Shown: positions 23,081 to 32,091, numbered from the stretch's first letter. The stretch is 64,000 nucleotides of DNA from Streptomyces justiciae (GCF_015163075.1 NZ_JADDXU010000033.1:1-64000); one strand, 5' to 3'. Notes: a model not told the origin generated them from the sequence alone. Numbers and translations are program-made.

Positions 23081-23431
23081 GTGGTGGACGTTGTGCTGAT
23101 GCAGGGTTTCGCGGGATTGATGTGGCTGCTCTACCTCGCGATGCTGGCCTTCGCGGTGGTGGCCTTCGTGATGGCCGCCCTCTTCCGCGAGGACGCGTAC
23201 CGCGCGGCCGACAAGCAGGGCAAGGGCTTCTGGCTGATCATCCTCGGCATCGCGGTGGCCGTGAACCTCCTGGTCCCGATGCTGTTCCTCCAGCTCGCGG
23301 GCCTGGTCGCATCGATCGTCTTCTTCGTCGACGTCCGCCCGGCCCTGCGCCAGGTGTCCGGGGGCCGGGGCCGCAGGGGCGGCGGCTCAAGCAGCGACGG
23401 CCCGTACGGCCCTTGGAACGGCGGTAGGTAA
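23081..23431 (+). CDS. DUF2516 family membrane protein
   Basis: 116 residues if the GTG at 23081 is used; the ATG at 23099 (MQGFAGLMWLLYLAML) is a good alternative. Three hydrophobic helices (LMWLLYLAMLAFAVVAFVMA, FWLIILGIAVAVNLLVPMLF, LAGLVASIVFFVDV) and a Gly/Arg-rich cytoplasmic tail ending GPYGPWNGGR. Actinobacterial family of unknown role. Confidence 0.75.
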   Translation: MVDVVLMQGFAGLMWLLYLAMLAFAVVAFVMAALFREDAYRAADKQGKGFWLIILGIAVAVNLLVPMLFLQLAGLVASIVFFVDVRPALRQVSGGRGRRGGGSSSDGPYGPWNGGR

Positions 23432-23446
23432 AAAGGGCCTTTGTCT

Positions 23447-23530
23447 TTAGGGGCGCGGGGCTGTATCGATTTGCGGCTCCGCCGCGTGGGCACGACCAGC
23501 CACGACGGACGCGCACCCGGCAAACAACCG
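23447..23530. repeat. Streptomyces-type dispersed intergenic repeat
   Basis: The block from GGGGCGCGGGGCTGTATCG through GCGGCTCCGCCGCG to ACCAGCCACGACGGAC is, from memory, a pattern seen in many Streptomyces intergenic regions. Contains the small hairpin GCGGC-TCC-GCCGC. Lies between convergent genes. Confidence 0.6.
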
Positions 23531-23554
23531 GACCCACAATGGCGGAACCCCGAA

Positions 23555-24871
23555 TCACGCAGCCCGATCCAGCAGCACAACCGCCACGTCATCAGCCAAC
23601 TCGCCCCCGTTGAGCTCCCGCACCTCATTAACGGCAGCCCGCAACAACGCCTCCCCCCGCAACCCCTCACCCAACTGCCGCCGCACCATCTCCACCATGC
23701 CGTCCTGCCCGAGCCGCTCCCGCCCCGCCCCGACGCGCCCCTCGATGAGCCCGTCGGTGTAGAGCATCAGGCTCCACTCCCGCCCCAGCTCCACCTGCAT
23801 CCGAGGCCACCGAGCCCCGGGCAGCAGCCCGAGGGCGGGCCCGTTGTTGTCGTACGGCAGCAGCTGCGCCGGCCGTCCGGGGCGGGCCACCAGCGGCGCC
23901 GGATGCCCGGCGAGGCACAGCCCGGCCCGGCGCCCGTCCGGCGCGATGTCGACCGTGCACAGCGTCGCGAAGATCTCGTCGTCGGCCCGCTCGTGCTCCA
24001 GGACCTGCTGGAGCGTCCCCAGCAGCTCGTCCCCGCACAGCCCGGCCAGCGTCAGCGCCCGCCAGGCGATCCGCAGCTCCACACCCAGCGCCGCCTCGTC
24101 GGGCCCGTGCCCGCAGACGTCGCCGATCATGGCGTGCACGGTGCCGTCGGAGGTCCGTACGACGTCGTAGAAGTCACCGCCGAGCAGCGCGCGCGAACGC
24201 CCCGGCCGATAGCGCGCGGCGAACCGGAGCGCCGAGCCCTCCAGCAGCGGCGTGGGCAGCAGCCCGCGCTCCAGACGCCGGTTCTCCTGCGCCCGTACGC
24301 GGCCCTCCGCGAGCCGCCGCTCGGCGGTGTCGGAACGTTTCCGCTCCACGGCGTACCGGATCGCGCGGCTCAGCAGCCGGCTGTCCAGTTCGTCCCGGAA
24401 GAGATAGTCCTGGGCGCCCACGCGCACGGCCTCGGCGCCGCGCTCGGCGTCGCCGGAGGCGGTCAGGGCGAGCACGGCGTGCCGCGGGGCGAGTTCCAGC
24501 ACGTGCTTGAGCACGGCGAGCTCGTCGTCGTCCCCGCCGCGCACCGGCGCGGGCAGCGCCAGGTCGAGCAGGATGCAGTGGACGTCGTCGGTGAGCAGGC
24601 GCTCGGCCTCGGTGAGGTTGCGGGCCGTGCGGACGCGGATGGGGTTGCCGGCGGCGTCCAGGAGCTCGGGCACGATCGTGGAGCCGCCGGGATCGTCCTC
24701 GATCACCAGCAGCGTCAGATGGGTGCCGTTGTGCTTCTCGACCGTGCCGTCCTTACGCGGGGCCTCGTCCTTCGGAGGGCCGCCGACCGGGCCGCCGACT
24801 GCTGTCGCGGCCTGCGCCTGACCACCTTCCACGGCCGGGATCGCTCTCTGCCGCGGTACGGGTACGGGCAT
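23555..24871 (-). CDS. PP2C-type (SpoIIE/RsbU-like) phosphatase with receiver domain
   Basis: 438 residues from the ATG at 24871, chosen for the AAGGA ribosome binding site; an in-frame GTG at 24976 would add a low-complexity extension. Receiver domain at about residues 50-165 (LTLLVIEDDPGG, CILLDLALP with the phosphoacceptor Asp). A short linker helix precedes the SpoIIE domain (LLGGDFYDVVRTSDG, MIGDVCGHGPDEAALG, LADDVAVVLLDRA), which carries the metal-binding Asp residues. Likely dephosphorylates an anti-anti-sigma factor; partner not present here. Confidence 0.88.
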   Translation of the reverse strand: MPVPVPRQRAIPAVEGGQAQAATAVGGPVGGPPKDEAPRKDGTVEKHNGTHLTLLVIEDDPGGSTIVPELLDAAGNPIRVRTARNLTEAERLLTDDVHCILLDLALPAPVRGGDDDELAVLKHVLELAPRHAVLALTASGDAERGAEAVRVGAQDYLFRDELDSRLLSRAIRYAVERKRSDTAERRLAEGRVRAQENRRLERGLLPTPLLEGSALRFAARYRPGRSRALLGGDFYDVVRTSDGTVHAMIGDVCGHGPDEAALGVELRIAWRALTLAGLCGDELLGTLQQVLEHERADDEIFATLCTVDIAPDGRRAGLCLAGHPAPLVARPGRPAQLLPYDNNGPALGLLPGARWPRMQVELGREWSLMLYTDGLIEGRVGAGRERLGQDGMVEMVRRQLGEGLRGEALLRAAVNEVRELNGGELADDVAVVLLDRAA

Positions 24872-25131
24872 CGTCTTGGGTTCCTTCCCTCCCCCCGAGG
24901 GCATGGCGGGTACGAGGGACCTCGACCCACCGACGGGGACCATAGCGGTAGTCGGCGCCGCAACGGAATGGTGCACGGCACGCTGCTCGGCAGGCGGCCG
25001 CTGTCATATGCCGCGTTCCCTACCGCAGTTGGACACCCCGCCCGAGGTGCGGGAATGACGAACGTCACGTCCGTACCGGGTTTGTACGACGCCCGAGGTG
25101 CCCTGCGTCACGTGACCGCCGCCACGCGGCC

Positions 25132-26211
25132 TCAGGCGTCCGGCCGTACCACCGCCAGGATCGGCATCGACCCGGCCCCCGCGATCGTCACCGTCCGCCC
25201 CGGGCGCGGGGCGTGCACGATCGCGCCGTCGCCGATGTACATCGCGACATGGCTGGCATCGGAGTTGTAGATGATGAGGTCGCCGGGCCGCATGTCCTTG
25301 ATGTCGATTTTCTTCAGTTGCTTCCACTGCTCCTGCGAGGTCCGCGGAATGGGCTGCCCGGCGCTGGCCCAGGCTTGCGAGGTGAGCCCCGAGCAGTCGT
25401 AGGACCCCGGCCCTTCGGCACCCCACTCGTACGGCTTGCCGATCTGCGAGGTGGCGTACTCCACGGCCTTCTTGCCCTGCGCGGAGGCCTTGCCGTTGAT
25501 CTCGTCGAGTATCCCGGAGTCGAGCCAGGTGCTCTGCGCCTTGTAGGCGGCCTGCTGCTCCAGCCGCGCCAGCCGCTCCTTCTCCTTCTTCTCGAGTTTG
25601 GACTCGAGTTCCTCGGCGGCGGCGATCTGCTTCTTGACCTTCTTCTTGGCGGCGGCCTTGGCCTTCCGGTTGGCCTCCAGCTTCTCCCACTGCGCGGAGG
25701 CGTCGTCGGCGTACTGCTCCAAGTCCTCCTGGGTGCGGGTCATTTCCTCCAGCAGCCCCTTGGTGGCGCGCTGCCCCTGGAGCACCCGCCCGGCCCCGTT
25801 GAGAAAGTCCTCCGGGTCGTCGCTGAGCATCAGCTGCGCCTCGTCGGGCAGTCCGCCGCTGCGGTACTGGGCGGCGGCCGCCGCGCCCGCCCGCTTCTTC
25901 AGGTCGGCGAGCCGCTCCTGCCCCTTGACGATCTTCTTCGCCAACGCCACGATCGCGGCCGACTGCTGGTCGGCGGCCTCCTCGGCGGCGTTGTACTGGT
26001 CCGTGGCCACGGCGGCGTCGTGATACAGGGCGTCCAGCTTCTCGCGTACGGCCTCAAGGTCCTTGTCGGGCGCGGCGGAAGGCGAAGCGCTGGGAGTCGG
26101 GGTCGGTGTCGGAGTCGGTGCCGCGAACGCCGTACCCGGAGCCGCCAGCACGGTGACCGCACAGACCACGGTCACGGCCGCCGTCAACAGCCCCCGCTTG
26201 CCCGCACCCAT
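25132..26211 (-). CDS. Secreted NlpC/P60 peptidoglycan endopeptidase
   Basis: 359 residues. Signal peptide (GLLTAAVTVVCAVTVLAAPGTAFA), a Thr-Pro linker, a long coiled coil (about residues 45-240), then the C40 peptidase domain with YDCSGLTSQAWASAG (catalytic Cys), ASHVAMYIGDG (His) and IVHAPRPG (third polar residue). Cleaves cell-wall peptide cross-bridges; in Streptomyces such enzymes act in growth and germination. No ydaO-type riboswitch was recognised in the 190-bp leader. Confidence 0.9.
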   Translation of the reverse strand: MGAGKRGLLTAAVTVVCAVTVLAAPGTAFAAPTPTPTPTPSASPSAAPDKDLEAVREKLDALYHDAAVATDQYNAAEEAADQQSAAIVALAKKIVKGQERLADLKKRAGAAAAAQYRSGGLPDEAQLMLSDDPEDFLNGAGRVLQGQRATKGLLEEMTRTQEDLEQYADDASAQWEKLEANRKAKAAAKKKVKKQIAAAEELESKLEKKEKERLARLEQQAAYKAQSTWLDSGILDEINGKASAQGKKAVEYATSQIGKPYEWGAEGPGSYDCSGLTSQAWASAGQPIPRTSQEQWKQLKKIDIKDMRPGDLIIYNSDASHVAMYIGDGAIVHAPRPGRTVTIAGAGSMPILAVVRPDA

Positions 26212-26400
26212 ACCCCTGCCCCCAAACCTGATTTACCGTCAGTAACTTACGGACGCTTGGGGGATCGTGCCACGTGCCACCGAAAAGCGACAGAGGCAGT
26301 GCTTCAGCGGTACTTCGCTACTGCTTCCCCCCATTCCCGCCCCCGACGACGATCTCCCCGCCTTTGTGACGAACGACTCACAGAGATCGTTCCCCGCAGC

Positions 26401-27198
26401 TCAGCGCCCCCGAGGCGCCAACGCCTCCCACGCCACGGTCACTTCACCCTGCCGCCACCGCGCAGGCCCATCCACCACAGGCCAGTCGGCCCGCAACTCC
26501 CGCACGGCCCGCATCCACCGCTGCCGAGCCCCGTACGACGCATAGGGCGCGGCAGCGGCCCAGGCCCGGTCGAAGTCCCGCAGAAAGGCATGCACAGGCT
26601 CTCCGGGAACATTCCGGTGAATCAGCGCCTTCGGCAGCCGCTCGGCAAGATCGGACGGCCGCCCCAACGACCCCAGCCGAGTAGCGAACGTAACCGTCCT
26701 GGCCCCCTCCACCCCGAGCGCGACCCACACATGCCGCCGCCCGACCTCGTCACAGGTCCCCTCGACAAGCAGCCCCCCGGGCGCGAGCCGACCACAGATC
26801 CGCGCCCATACGTCAGCCACCTCACCCTCGTCGTACTGCCGCAACACATTCGCCGCCCGCACCAACACAGGCCGCTCGGCACCAGGAATCTCGAACCCCC
26901 CGTGCCGAAAAACGAGCCCCTCCCGCTCATACGGCTTGGCAGCGGCAACCCGAGCAGGCTCGATCTCCACCCCGACCACACGCACAAGCGGCGCGACGGT
27001 ACGCAGCCGAGCGAGCAACTCGACGGCGGTCCAGGGAGCGGCCCCGTACCCAAGATCCACAGCCACCGGATCAACGGCCCGCCGCAACTCAGCACCATGG
27101 ACTGCCGCAATCCAGCGATCCATACGCCGCAACCGATTGGGATTGGTGGTCCCGCGCGTGACAGTGCCCACAGGACGGGTACTGGCGCGAGAAGTCAT
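26401..27198 (-). CDS. SAM-dependent methyltransferase-like protein
   Basis: 265 residues from ATG (MTSRASTRPVGTVTRGTTNP). The motif VAVDLGYGAAPWTAVELLARL (about residues 50-70) is an altered SAM-binding motif I (DLGYGAxP), followed by VVGVEIEPARV. Conserved NRLRRMDRW at the N-terminus. The chemistry is unproven because the glycine-rich loop is atypical. Divergent from mshA; may share its regulatory region. Confidence 0.7.
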   Translation of the reverse strand: MTSRASTRPVGTVTRGTTNPNRLRRMDRWIAAVHGAELRRAVDPVAVDLGYGAAPWTAVELLARLRTVAPLVRVVGVEIEPARVAAAKPYEREGLVFRHGGFEIPGAERPVLVRAANVLRQYDEGEVADVWARICGRLAPGGLLVEGTCDEVGRRHVWVALGVEGARTVTFATRLGSLGRPSDLAERLPKALIHRNVPGEPVHAFLRDFDRAWAAAAPYASYGARQRWMRAVRELRADWPVVDGPARWRQGEVTVAWEALAPRGR

Positions 27199-27560
27199 AC
27201 GTACGAGGTTATGCGGCAGCGGGCACCCCCACGGCGCGGCACCCGGGCACGGCGGGAAGGGGACGTGTCGGGGGGTGTCCGCCCGCAGCGGTTGGCGCGT
27301 CAACACGGGCGCCTTATCTGAACGCCCGATTCCGCGCCGTTCCGAGGACGGACACCCCCCGGCGCGGCCCCGACCCCCACTCAACCCGAGCCGACCCGGC
27401 CACAACGCAACGCAAGCCCGAACAGTTGAGCGACCCCTAGTAATGCCCAGGCAAAAACCCCCGTCCCCGGAATGGGAACCAGCCCCTCCGACGTTGCACC
27501 CCGGTGGAGGGCGCCCCACACCCTCCGTCCGGCATGCCCGCTGCAAGGAGGAAACGCCAC
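27199..27560. other. 362-bp divergent regulatory region in front of mshA
   Basis: No gene. Contains a 12-bp inverted repeat GGGGGGTGTCCG (27270-27281) / CGGACACCCCCC (27349-27360) with a 67-nt spacer, and a SigR-like promoter at 27469-27495. Confidence 0.55.
27469..27495 (+). promoter_or_regulatory. SigR-type promoter of mshA
   Basis: GGAAT-N19-GTT, close to the SigR consensus GGAAT-N18-GTT. In S. coelicolor mycothiol genes, including mshA, belong to the thiol-oxidative-stress SigR regulon. Confidence 0.55.
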
Positions 27561-28898
27561 GTGAGCCAGTACGTCAGCAGGCTCGGGCGTCGTTCCCCGG
27601 CCACGCCCCCGAGGCTGAGGCTGCACCGCCGCCCCCGCCGCGTAGCGATGCTCTCCGTGCACACCTCCCCCCTCCACCAGCCCGGCACCGGCGACGCAGG
27701 CGGCATGAACGTCTACATCGTCGAGCTCGCGCAGCGCCTCGCCGCGATCAACATCGAGGTCGAGATCTTCACGCGCGCGACCACGGCCTCCCTCCCGCCC
27801 ACCGTCGAGCTGTCCCCCGGCGTCCTGGTCCGCCACGTCGACGCAGGCCCCTACGAGGGCCTCGCCAAGGAAGACCTCCCCGCCCAGCTGTGCGCCTTCA
27901 CGCACGGCGTGATGCAGGCATGGGCCGGCCACCGCCCCGGCCACTACGACCTCGTCCACACCCACTACTGGCTCTCCGGCCACGTCGGCTGGCTCGCCGC
28001 CCAGCGCTGGGGCGTCCCCTTGGTGCACGCCATGCACACCATGGCGAAGGTCAAGAACGCCAACCTCGCCGACGGCGACACCCCCGAGCCCGCCGCGCGC
28101 GTGATCGGCGAGACCCAGATCGTCCAGGCGGCGGACCGTCTCATCGCGAACACCACCGAGGAACGCGACGAACTCGTCCACCACTACGACGCCGACCCCA
28201 GCAAGGTCGCCGTCGTCCACCCCGGCGTGAACCTGGACCGCTTCTGTCCCGCCGACGGCCGCGCCGCGGCCCGCGCCCGCCTCGACCTCCCCCAGGACGC
28301 CCTCATCCCCCTCTTCGCGGGCCGCATCCAGCCCCTGAAGGCCCCGGACATCCTCCTCCGCGCCGTCGCCGCCCTCCTCGACGAACGCCCGGAGCTCCGC
28401 TCCCGCATGGTCGTCCCCGTGGTCGGCGGCCCGAGCGGCAGCGGTCTGGCCAAGCCGGAGGGCCTGCAGAAGCTGGCGTCGAGGCTCGGCATCGCGGACG
28501 TCGTACGCTTCCGCCCGCCCGTGGGCCAGGATCAGCTCGCGGACTGGTTCCGAGCGGCGTCGCTGCTGGTGATGCCGTCGTACAGCGAGTCCTTCGGCCT
28601 GGTGGCGATAGAGGCACAGGCAGCGGGCACTCCGGTCCTGGCGGCAGCGGTCGGCGGCCTGCCGGTAGCGGTCCGCGACGGCGAGACCGGCTTCCTGATC
28701 CGCGGCCACAACCCCGCCGACTACGCGCGCGTGCTCGCGCGTTTCGCCGACGACCCGCAGCTCACCGCCCGCGCGGGCGCCGCGGCGGCCCGGCACGCGC
28801 AGTCCTTCGGCTGGGACACCGCGGCGGCGGCGACGGCCGACGTCTACACGGCAGCGACCCAGGCCCACCGCCGTCACGTACGCTCCCACCATGGCTGA
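27561..28898 (+). CDS. mshA: MshA, D-inositol-3-phosphate glycosyltransferase
   Basis: 445 residues, GTG start with AAGGAGG ribosome binding site. GT-B fold: N-terminal SVHTSPLHQPGTGDAGGMNV (inositol-phosphate-binding loop), HTHYWLSGHVGWLAAQRWGV, then the C-terminal UDP-GlcNAc domain with GRIQPLKAPDILLRAV and the SYSESFGLVAIEAQAAGTPV E-x7-E motif. Catalyses the first step of mycothiol synthesis. Overlaps the ybjN-like gene by 8 nt. Confidence 0.93.
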   Translation: MSQYVSRLGRRSPATPPRLRLHRRPRRVAMLSVHTSPLHQPGTGDAGGMNVYIVELAQRLAAINIEVEIFTRATTASLPPTVELSPGVLVRHVDAGPYEGLAKEDLPAQLCAFTHGVMQAWAGHRPGHYDLVHTHYWLSGHVGWLAAQRWGVPLVHAMHTMAKVKNANLADGDTPEPAARVIGETQIVQAADRLIANTTEERDELVHHYDADPSKVAVVHPGVNLDRFCPADGRAAARARLDLPQDALIPLFAGRIQPLKAPDILLRAVAALLDERPELRSRMVVPVVGGPSGSGLAKPEGLQKLASRLGIADVVRFRPPVGQDQLADWFRAASLLVMPSYSESFGLVAIEAQAAGTPVLAAAVGGLPVAVRDGETGFLIRGHNPADYARVLARFADDPQLTARAGAAAARHAQSFGWDTAAAATADVYTAATQAHRRHVRSHHG

Positions 28899-29391
28899 CA
28901 CGGAGAAAGCGGCGCAGGTCATCGAGGCCGTCCTCAAGGACAACGAACTCGACTGGGAGAGCCCCGCCCCCGGCACCTACGTCGTCCAGCTCCCCGGCAC
29001 CCGCAAGCTGAAGACGACGGTCTCCCTCCTCGTCGGCCGGCACTCCCTCTCCCTGAACGCGTTCGTCATCCGCCACCCCGACGAGAACGAGTCCGGCGTC
29101 CACCGCTGGCTCCTGGAGCGCAACCTCAAGCTGTACGGCGTGAGTTACGCCGTCGACCAGCTCGGCGACATCTATGTCACCGCGAAGCTCCCGCTCGCCG
29201 CGGTCACCCCGGACGAGATCGACCGTCTCCTCGGCCAGACCCTGGAAGCGGCGGACGACAGCTTCAACACCCTCCTGGAACTGGGCTTCGCGACCGCGAT
29301 CCGCAAGGAGTACGAGTGGCGCGTCTCCCGGGGCGAGTCCACCCGCAACCTGGACGCGTTCACGCACCTCACCCAACGCCCGACCACCTGA
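28891..29391 (+). CDS. YbjN-domain protein
   Basis: 166 residues, ATG inside the end of mshA, so translationally coupled. The sequence (VIEAVLKDNELDWESPAPGT, TVSLLVGRHSLSLNAFVIRH, HRWLLERNLKLYGVSYAVD) matches YbjN, a type III secretion chaperone-like fold. Known to follow mshA in Streptomyces. Function unknown; regulatory or chaperone-like role possible. Confidence 0.85.
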   Translation: MADTEKAAQVIEAVLKDNELDWESPAPGTYVVQLPGTRKLKTTVSLLVGRHSLSLNAFVIRHPDENESGVHRWLLERNLKLYGVSYAVDQLGDIYVTAKLPLAAVTPDEIDRLLGQTLEAADDSFNTLLELGFATAIRKEYEWRVSRGESTRNLDAFTHLTQRPTT

Positions 29392-29407
29392 CCCCGGGCG
29401 GTCGGCG

Positions 29408-30058
29408 TCACCGCCCCCGCAGGGCGTCGTACCCGACGAAGTCGAACATCCGCTCCCCGGGCACCAGGGGCCGCGGAGCCCCACCGAACCGATGGGCCCC
29501 CACCCCGAAGTCCAGCGCCGGGTCGGACACCCACACCCGCTCGAACCCGCGCTCCTCCAGCCAGGCGCACACCTGCGGCACGAGGTCGACCGGGCCGAGC
29601 CGCCGGTTGCGGGTCCACACGACCGTGCCGCCGGTACGGCACAGCCGGGTGCAGTGGTCGAGGAGCCGCTCGGCGTCGCCGTCGGTGACGTTGCCGAGGA
29701 TGCCGCAGATCAGGACGAGGTCGGCGGGGACGAGACCGGCGTAGTGGTCGCTCAGCGAGGCGTCCCCGGCGACGACCTCGACACCCGCCAGCCCGGCGGC
29801 CGAGGCCGCGGCCCGGGCAGCCGCCACGTTCCGCTCGTCCAACTCGACGAGGCGGGCCCGTACGTCGTCCCGCCGGGGGTGCCCGGCGAGCACACCGATC
29901 AGGTCGTGCCCCTGCCCGGCACAGAGACTGACGGCGGTGAGCGGACCGGGCGGGGCACCGGCGAGGGCGTCGCGGATGCGGTCCTGGACGACGACCAGGC
30001 GCCGGGCGAGGTGGGAGTCGGGGCAGGCGTACCGGTCGTGCCACTCGTGCCAGTCCAT
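29408..30058 (-). CDS. Class I SAM-dependent methyltransferase
   Basis: 216 residues from ATG (MDWHEWHDRYACPDSHLARR). Motif I AVSLCAGQGHDLIGVLAGHP at about residue 45, acidic motif II ARLVELDERNVAAARAAA, and ADLVLICGILGNVTDGDAERL. The family is annotated as methyltransferase without a known substrate. The 30-bp tandem repeat array lies in its promoter region. Confidence 0.8.
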   Translation of the reverse strand: MDWHEWHDRYACPDSHLARRLVVVQDRIRDALAGAPPGPLTAVSLCAGQGHDLIGVLAGHPRRDDVRARLVELDERNVAAARAAASAAGLAGVEVVAGDASLSDHYAGLVPADLVLICGILGNVTDGDAERLLDHCTRLCRTGGTVVWTRNRRLGPVDLVPQVCAWLEERGFERVWVSDPALDFGVGAHRFGGAPRPLVPGERMFDFVGYDALRGR

Positions 30059-30103
30059 ACGCCGGACGATAGATCGCAACGGAACCGAACCACCCTTGAA
30101 TTA

Positions 30104-30240
30104 CCCGGACTTGGCGTACGCCCCCCGGAATCACGCGACCATGACGTACGCCCCCCGCAATCACGCGACCATGGCGTACGCCTCCGGAACCACGCGGACC
30201 ATGGCGTACGCCCCCCGAATCACGCGGACTTGGCGTACCG
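30104..30240. repeat. 30-bp tandem repeat overlapping the AraC 3' end
   Basis: Five units of about 30 bp sharing GGCGTACGCC and AATCACGCG, beginning at 30113, 30143, 30173, 30203 and 30232. The last unit is the final codons and stop of the AraC gene (RYAKSA); the others are non-coding copies of that gene end. Not a CRISPR: units are contiguous with no spacers. Confidence 0.85.
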
Positions 30241-31014
30241 CCCCGGCGTGACCCCCACCAGCTTCCGGAAGTGCCGGGTCAGATGGGACTGGTCGAAGAA
30301 GCCGGTGGCCGTGGCGACCTCGCCGGGGCGCTGTCCCTCCAGGAGCAGTCGGCGGGCGCGGTCGATGCGGCGGGAGTTGAGGTACTGGTGCGGGGCGATG
30401 CCGTAGGCGGTGCTGAACGCCCGTACGAGATGGGCGGGATGGGCGTGCAGCAGCGCGGCGGCCTCCTCCAGGGCGACCCCCTCGACGATCCGCGCGTCCA
30501 GCAACTCCCGCAGCCTGCGGGCGAGTCCGGGGTCGGCGCGCGGGACGTCCGTGACCAGGCGCGGCCGTAGATGGGCGGTGAGCCGCTCCCCGATGAACGT
30601 CAGCCTGCTGGCCGCCTCCAGCTCGTCGCCGGGATGGTCGAGGGTGTGGTGCAGCTGCCCGACGCGCCGCCGCAGCACCGGGTCCCGCAGGTCGGGGGTG
30701 TCGACGGCGGACCCGACGAGGTCCGCGCCGAGCAGCGAGGTGTCGAGATAGACGACCCGTTTGCGGAAGCCGCCCGGCGTGGCGGGGGAGCCGTTGTGCG
30801 GGACGTGCGGCGGCAGCAGCGACACGGTGTCGTGCGGGGTGCCGTGCTCGTGCCGGTCGAGGTCGTACCGTACGGCCCCGTCGTCCACGATCAGCAGCGT
30901 CCACGCCTCGTGGACGTGCATCGGGTAGGCGTACCCCGTGAAGTGCGCGTGGAAGACCTCCACGACACCCGGGACGGCCGGGCGCCAGGCGGTGACTTCC
31001 TGCCGGGCGGCCAT
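30220..31014 (-). CDS. AraC-family transcriptional regulator
   Basis: 264 residues from ATG. N-terminal cupin-like ligand domain (HVHEAWTLLIVDDGAVRYDL, LLPPHVPHNGSP) and a C-terminal double HTH (LEEAAALLHAHPAHLVRAFS, EVATATGFFDQSHLTRHFRK, LVGVTPGRYAKSA). Divergent from the DUF2000 gene across 49 bp, a pairing often seen in actinobacteria, so it probably regulates that gene. The 3' end is tandemly duplicated downstream. Confidence 0.88.
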   Translation of the reverse strand: MAARQEVTAWRPAVPGVVEVFHAHFTGYAYPMHVHEAWTLLIVDDGAVRYDLDRHEHGTPHDTVSLLPPHVPHNGSPATPGGFRKRVVYLDTSLLGADLVGSAVDTPDLRDPVLRRRVGQLHHTLDHPGDELEAASRLTFIGERLTAHLRPRLVTDVPRADPGLARRLRELLDARIVEGVALEEAAALLHAHPAHLVRAFSTAYGIAPHQYLNSRRIDRARRLLLEGQRPGEVATATGFFDQSHLTRHFRKLVGVTPGRYAKSA

Positions 31015-31063
31015 GCAAAGAACGTACAAGACGAAACCGTACGACCGCCCGCAGCCTTTCTGC

Positions 31064-31489
31064 ATGAGCACTGAACCGATCCGATTCGACACCAAGATCG
31101 CCGTCCTGCTGCGCGAGGACCTGGAGTCCTGGCAGCGGCTGAACGTCACCGCGTTCCTCGTCAGCGGCCTCGGGACCGAGGTCCCCGAGGTGGTGGGGGA
31201 GCCGTACGAGGACGCGGACGGGGTGCGGTGTCTGCCGATGTTCCGGCAGCCGGTGCTGGTCTTCGAGGGCACCAAGGAGACGCTGAAGGCGGCCCACGCG
31301 CGCGTGCTGTCCCGTGCGCTCCCGCGCGCGGTGTTCACGAGCGACCTGTTCGCCACCGGCAACGACCGCGACAACCGGGCGGCGGTACGGGCCGTACGGA
31401 CGGCCGACCTCGACCTCGTGGGGATCGCGGTGTACGGCCCCCGCAACGCCGTGGACAAGGTCATGAAAGGCGCCCGGATGCATCCGTGA
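31064..31489 (+). CDS. DUF2000 family protein
   Basis: 141 residues. RFDTKIAVLLREDLESWQRLNV at the start and LPMFRQPVLVFEG plus DLVGIAVYGPRNAVDKV later match DUF2000, a peptidyl-tRNA hydrolase-like fold of unknown function. Divergently paired with the AraC gene. Confidence 0.85.
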   Translation: MSTEPIRFDTKIAVLLREDLESWQRLNVTAFLVSGLGTEVPEVVGEPYEDADGVRCLPMFRQPVLVFEGTKETLKAAHARVLSRALPRAVFTSDLFATGNDRDNRAAVRAVRTADLDLVGIAVYGPRNAVDKVMKGARMHP

Positions 31490-31796
31490 CGGAATCTGCA
31501 CAGCCCGTCCGCAACCGTGCCGTGGGCGGGCGCTGTTGATGCGGAGTTGTCCCGTTCGCGCCCGCAAGCGCGGCGCCTGTCGGCCGCCTGTGGGGCGCCC
31601 GGTGTAGAGAACCTGCCCCCAATTCGTGGACGGGCCCTCATGGTTGGGTCACCGATGCGCTCAACTGCCCTGCGACGAGCGCGGACGCACTGGATGCCGG
31701 GCGCGCTCCGTGGTTTGATCCTGCGCACCGCGCCCCGCCCGCTGTCCCCCGCGGGGCGGTCCCCCCATGTGCACCCATGCGAAGGGCTGTTTCCTC
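31490..31796. other. 307-bp intergenic region
   Basis: No gene seen. Presumed promoter of the short double-glycine peptide; several GC-rich dyads (for example CCCGC-GGGG near 31747) but no clear operator. Confidence 0.4.
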
Positions 31797-32021
31797 ATGA
31801 ACTCCGCTCCCCAGGTTCAGACCGCCGAGCTCACCGACGCCGACCTCGACACCGTCTCCGGTGGCCTGGCCCCCCAGATCACCGTCACCGCCGGTGACAC
31901 GACGCTCAGCAGCGCCGACGTGCTGGCCCAGCTCGACTCGGTCAAGGCCACGGCCCTGGGCTCCCTCGGCGGCGCGCTCGGCGCGCTTCCGCACGAGGTC
32001 GGCGTGACGGCGAGCCTCTGA
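31797..32021 (+). CDS. Cys-free double-glycine leader peptide (RiPP-like precursor)
   Basis: 74 residues, ATG with GAAGG ribosome binding site. The leader ends in ELTDADLDTVSGG, the acidic helix plus GG that peptidase-domain exporters and class II lanthipeptide leaders use. The 50-residue remainder (LAPQITVTAGDTTLSSADVL...) is rich in Ser, Thr, Ala and Leu but has no cysteine, so no lanthionine can form. No maturase gene is adjacent. An MFS-type exporter gene is convergent behind a strong terminator. Often annotated as type A2 lantipeptide; that label is doubtful here. Confidence 0.7.
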   Translation: MNSAPQVQTAELTDADLDTVSGGLAPQITVTAGDTTLSSADVLAQLDSVKATALGSLGGALGALPHEVGVTASL

Positions 32022-32049
32022 TCTCGGGCCTCCGGCCTCTGCTCGTGTG

Positions 32050-32091
32050 ACGACGAGCCCCCTGCCATCCGGGCAGGGGGCTCCTCGTCGT
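32050..32091. terminator. Bidirectional terminator between peptide gene and MFS gene
   Basis: Long stem ACGACGAG-x-CCCCCTGCC / GGCAGGGGG-x-CTCGTCGT with a short loop, ending in CGTTTCG. Placed between convergent genes. Confidence 0.8.

Noticed and set aside
24872..24976. N-terminal extension of the SpoIIE-type phosphatase to the GTG at 24976
   Set aside because: Low-complexity sequence with no ribosome binding site, whereas the ATG at 24871 has AAGGA upstream.
26212..26400. ydaO (c-di-AMP) riboswitch in front of the NlpC/P60 gene
   Set aside because: The leader lacks the conserved ydaO core sequences I know; only a TTAC-TGACG-GTAA dyad is visible.
30104..30240. CRISPR-like array
   Set aside because: Contiguous 30-bp units derived from the AraC gene end; no spacers.
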